A stretch of DNA of 6,088 bases from Microbacterium sp. (GTDB taxonomy: Bacteria; Actinomycetota; Actinomycetes; Actinomycetales; Microbacteriaceae), in NCBI GenBank assembly GCA_003248845.1, contig QFPD01000140.1:1-6088 (forward strand), written 5' to 3'. The notes under the pieces were generated by a model. It was not told the DNA's origin. It saw only the letters and a list, made by a program, of their open reading frames with translations, and made no database searches. The translations under genes were made by a program, and so were the position numbers. Numbering within the stretch: position 1 is the first letter of the stretch; the number at the start of each line of letters is the position of its first letter. Shown one piece after another: positions 5,201-6,088 of the stretch.

Positions 5201-6088
5201 GTGCTTCGGATCCCTGCCGTCATCGCCGTCCTCGGCCTTTCCGCTCTCACCCTCGCCGCGTGCGCGTCCGCACCGGGTTCCGCCGCGTGCGACCGCGTCG
5301 ACTCGGACTCGTCGATCTTCGACGTCGTGCACTCGTCCGGCGAATTCGGAACGCCCGAGACCACTCTGGACGCTCCCGTGAACGTCGACGCGACGACCGT
5401 GCGGGATGAGACTGCCGGCGACGGCCTGCGCGTCACGTCAGATGACCAGGACGTGTTCTTCAGCGTCTCGATCGTCGACGGGGCGTCGGGTAAGGCGGTC
5501 GCAGCCGGAAGCGGTCAGATCCAGTCGCTGTCGGCATGGCGCGAGAACTACGCAGGTCTCGCTGACGCCATGATGTGCGCCACGGAGGGATCGCGCATCG
5601 TCGCGGCGATCCCGGCATCCGGGCTCTCCGCGCAGGCGGCCGAGAGCTGGGGCGTCGCCGCGGACCAGTCGATCGTTGTGACCCTCGACCTGACCAAGGT
5701 GTACCTCGCCGCCGCCGATGGCGCACCGCAGTACAACGATCGCCGCGGCATGCCCTCGGTCGTGCTCGCGCCGAACGGCCGCCCGGGGATCATCATTCCC
5801 GACGCCGCTGCGCCGACGGATCTGACCACCGAGACGCTCAAGAAGGGTGCCGGGGCGGAGATCACCGCTCAGGACACTGCGCGCGTCCAGTACACCGCGG
5901 TGGACTGGGGAACGCGGAAAGTGACCTCGTCGACGTGGGAAGACGGGGCATCGCGGGCCGTCACGACCGGTGCGGAGATCCCGTTCGCATCCCAGCTGCT
6001 CGGCGCGACGGTGGGCTCGCAGCTGCTGGTCGTGGTTCCCGGGGCATCCGCCGGTTCGTCGGCAACGGCATACGTCATCGACATCCTC
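5201..6088 (+). CDS. FKBP-like peptidyl-prolyl isomerase lipoprotein, 3' end cut off
   Basis: The frame stays open for 296 codons to the last base of the window, so the gene is partial at its 3' end. Residues 1-21 are a lipoprotein signal peptide with a hydrophobic core (PAVIAVLGLSALTLAAC) and lipobox L18-A19-A20-C21, so the mature protein should be tethered to the outer face of the membrane. Two FKBP-like domains are visible: about 58-170, ending SIVVTLDLTKVY, and about 215-296, with ARVQYTAVDWG (227-237), TWEDG (245-249), an IPFASQLLGATVGSQLLVVVP stretch (260-280) and YVIDIL at the edge. The edge matches the last strand of an FKBP domain, so probably only a few residues are missing. The usual FKBP catalytic residues appear poorly conserved, so isomerase activity is uncertain; a folding or scaffold role outside the membrane is an inference. 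The GTG start is set by the signal peptide and the -10 box 6 bp upstream. It begins 4 bp past the trmI stop. Confidence 0.85.
   Translation, partial: MLRIPAVIAVLGLSALTLAACASAPGSAACDRVDSDSSIFDVVHSSGEFGTPETTLDAPVNVDATTVRDETAGDGLRVTSDDQDVFFSVSIVDGASGKAVAAGSGQIQSLSAWRENYAGLADAMMCATEGSRIVAAIPASGLSAQAAESWGVAADQSIVVTLDLTKVYLAAADGAPQYNDRRGMPSVVLAPNGRPGIIIPDAAAPTDLTTETLKKGAGAEITAQDTARVQYTAVDWGTRKVTSSTWEDGASRAVTTGAEIPFASQLLGATVGSQLLVVVPGASAGSSATAYVIDIL

Noticed and set aside
3898..5436. 512-codon minus-strand open frame over trmI and the start of the lipoprotein gene
   Set aside because: Long antisense frames are expected in high-GC genes. The translation shows no domain, and the + strand genes TrmI and the lipoprotein are well supported.
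1..6088. CRISPR array, insertion sequence, prophage or defence system
   Set aside because: No direct repeat arrays, transposase motifs, integrase or phage genes are visible. The tRNA is intact and no duplicated 3' tRNA end, which would suggest an attachment site, was seen downstream.

Overview
The window is a high-GC (clearly above 60%), gene-dense stretch of chromosome with strong G/C third-codon bias, GTG starts and TANNNT promoter boxes placed directly before start codons. The gene set and order (M20 peptidase, undecaprenyl-diphosphate phosphatase, PAC2 protein, HAD hydrolase, TrmI tRNA methyltransferase, FKBP-like lipoprotein) point to an actinobacterium. The style fits Microbacteriaceae (Microbacterium-like), but that assignment is from memory and no database was searched.

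Layout from left to right: a tRNA-Leu(GAG) gene (46-130) is followed by a strong hairpin terminator. A leaderless M20-family metallopeptidase gene (238-1557) and uppP (1602-2432) follow, 44 bp apart on the + strand and probably in one operon. A PAC2-family gene (3340-2426, minus strand) meets uppP tail to tail with a 7-bp overlap of coding ends. It diverges from a HAD-family hydrolase gene (3413-4141) across a 72-bp region holding both promoters. The HAD gene overlaps trmI (4138-5196) by a GTGA start/stop overlap. A lipoprotein with FKBP-like domains starts at 5201 and runs off the right edge without a stop. Its -10 box lies on the last codons and stop of trmI. The lipoprotein is open in frame to the final base.

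The genes are mostly housekeeping. UppP recycles the lipid carrier of cell-wall synthesis. TrmI makes m1A58 in tRNA T-loops, and the target adenine is visible in the tRNA-Leu of this window. The M20 enzyme and the HAD enzyme have unknown small-molecule substrates. The PAC2 protein belongs to a family named for proteasome assembly chaperones. In proteasome-bearing actinobacteria trmI is followed by the mpa/dop/pup/prcBA/pafA block. Here trmI runs straight into the FKBP-like lipoprotein, so that block is absent from this position.

I see no mobile element, CRISPR array, phage gene or clear novel system. The points most worth a second look are regulatory and architectural: leaderless promoters with near-constant spacing, a promoter built into a stop codon, face-to-face promoters at 3341-3412, the uppP/PAC2 overlap with a perfect GC palindrome, and the apparently degenerate FKBP active site.
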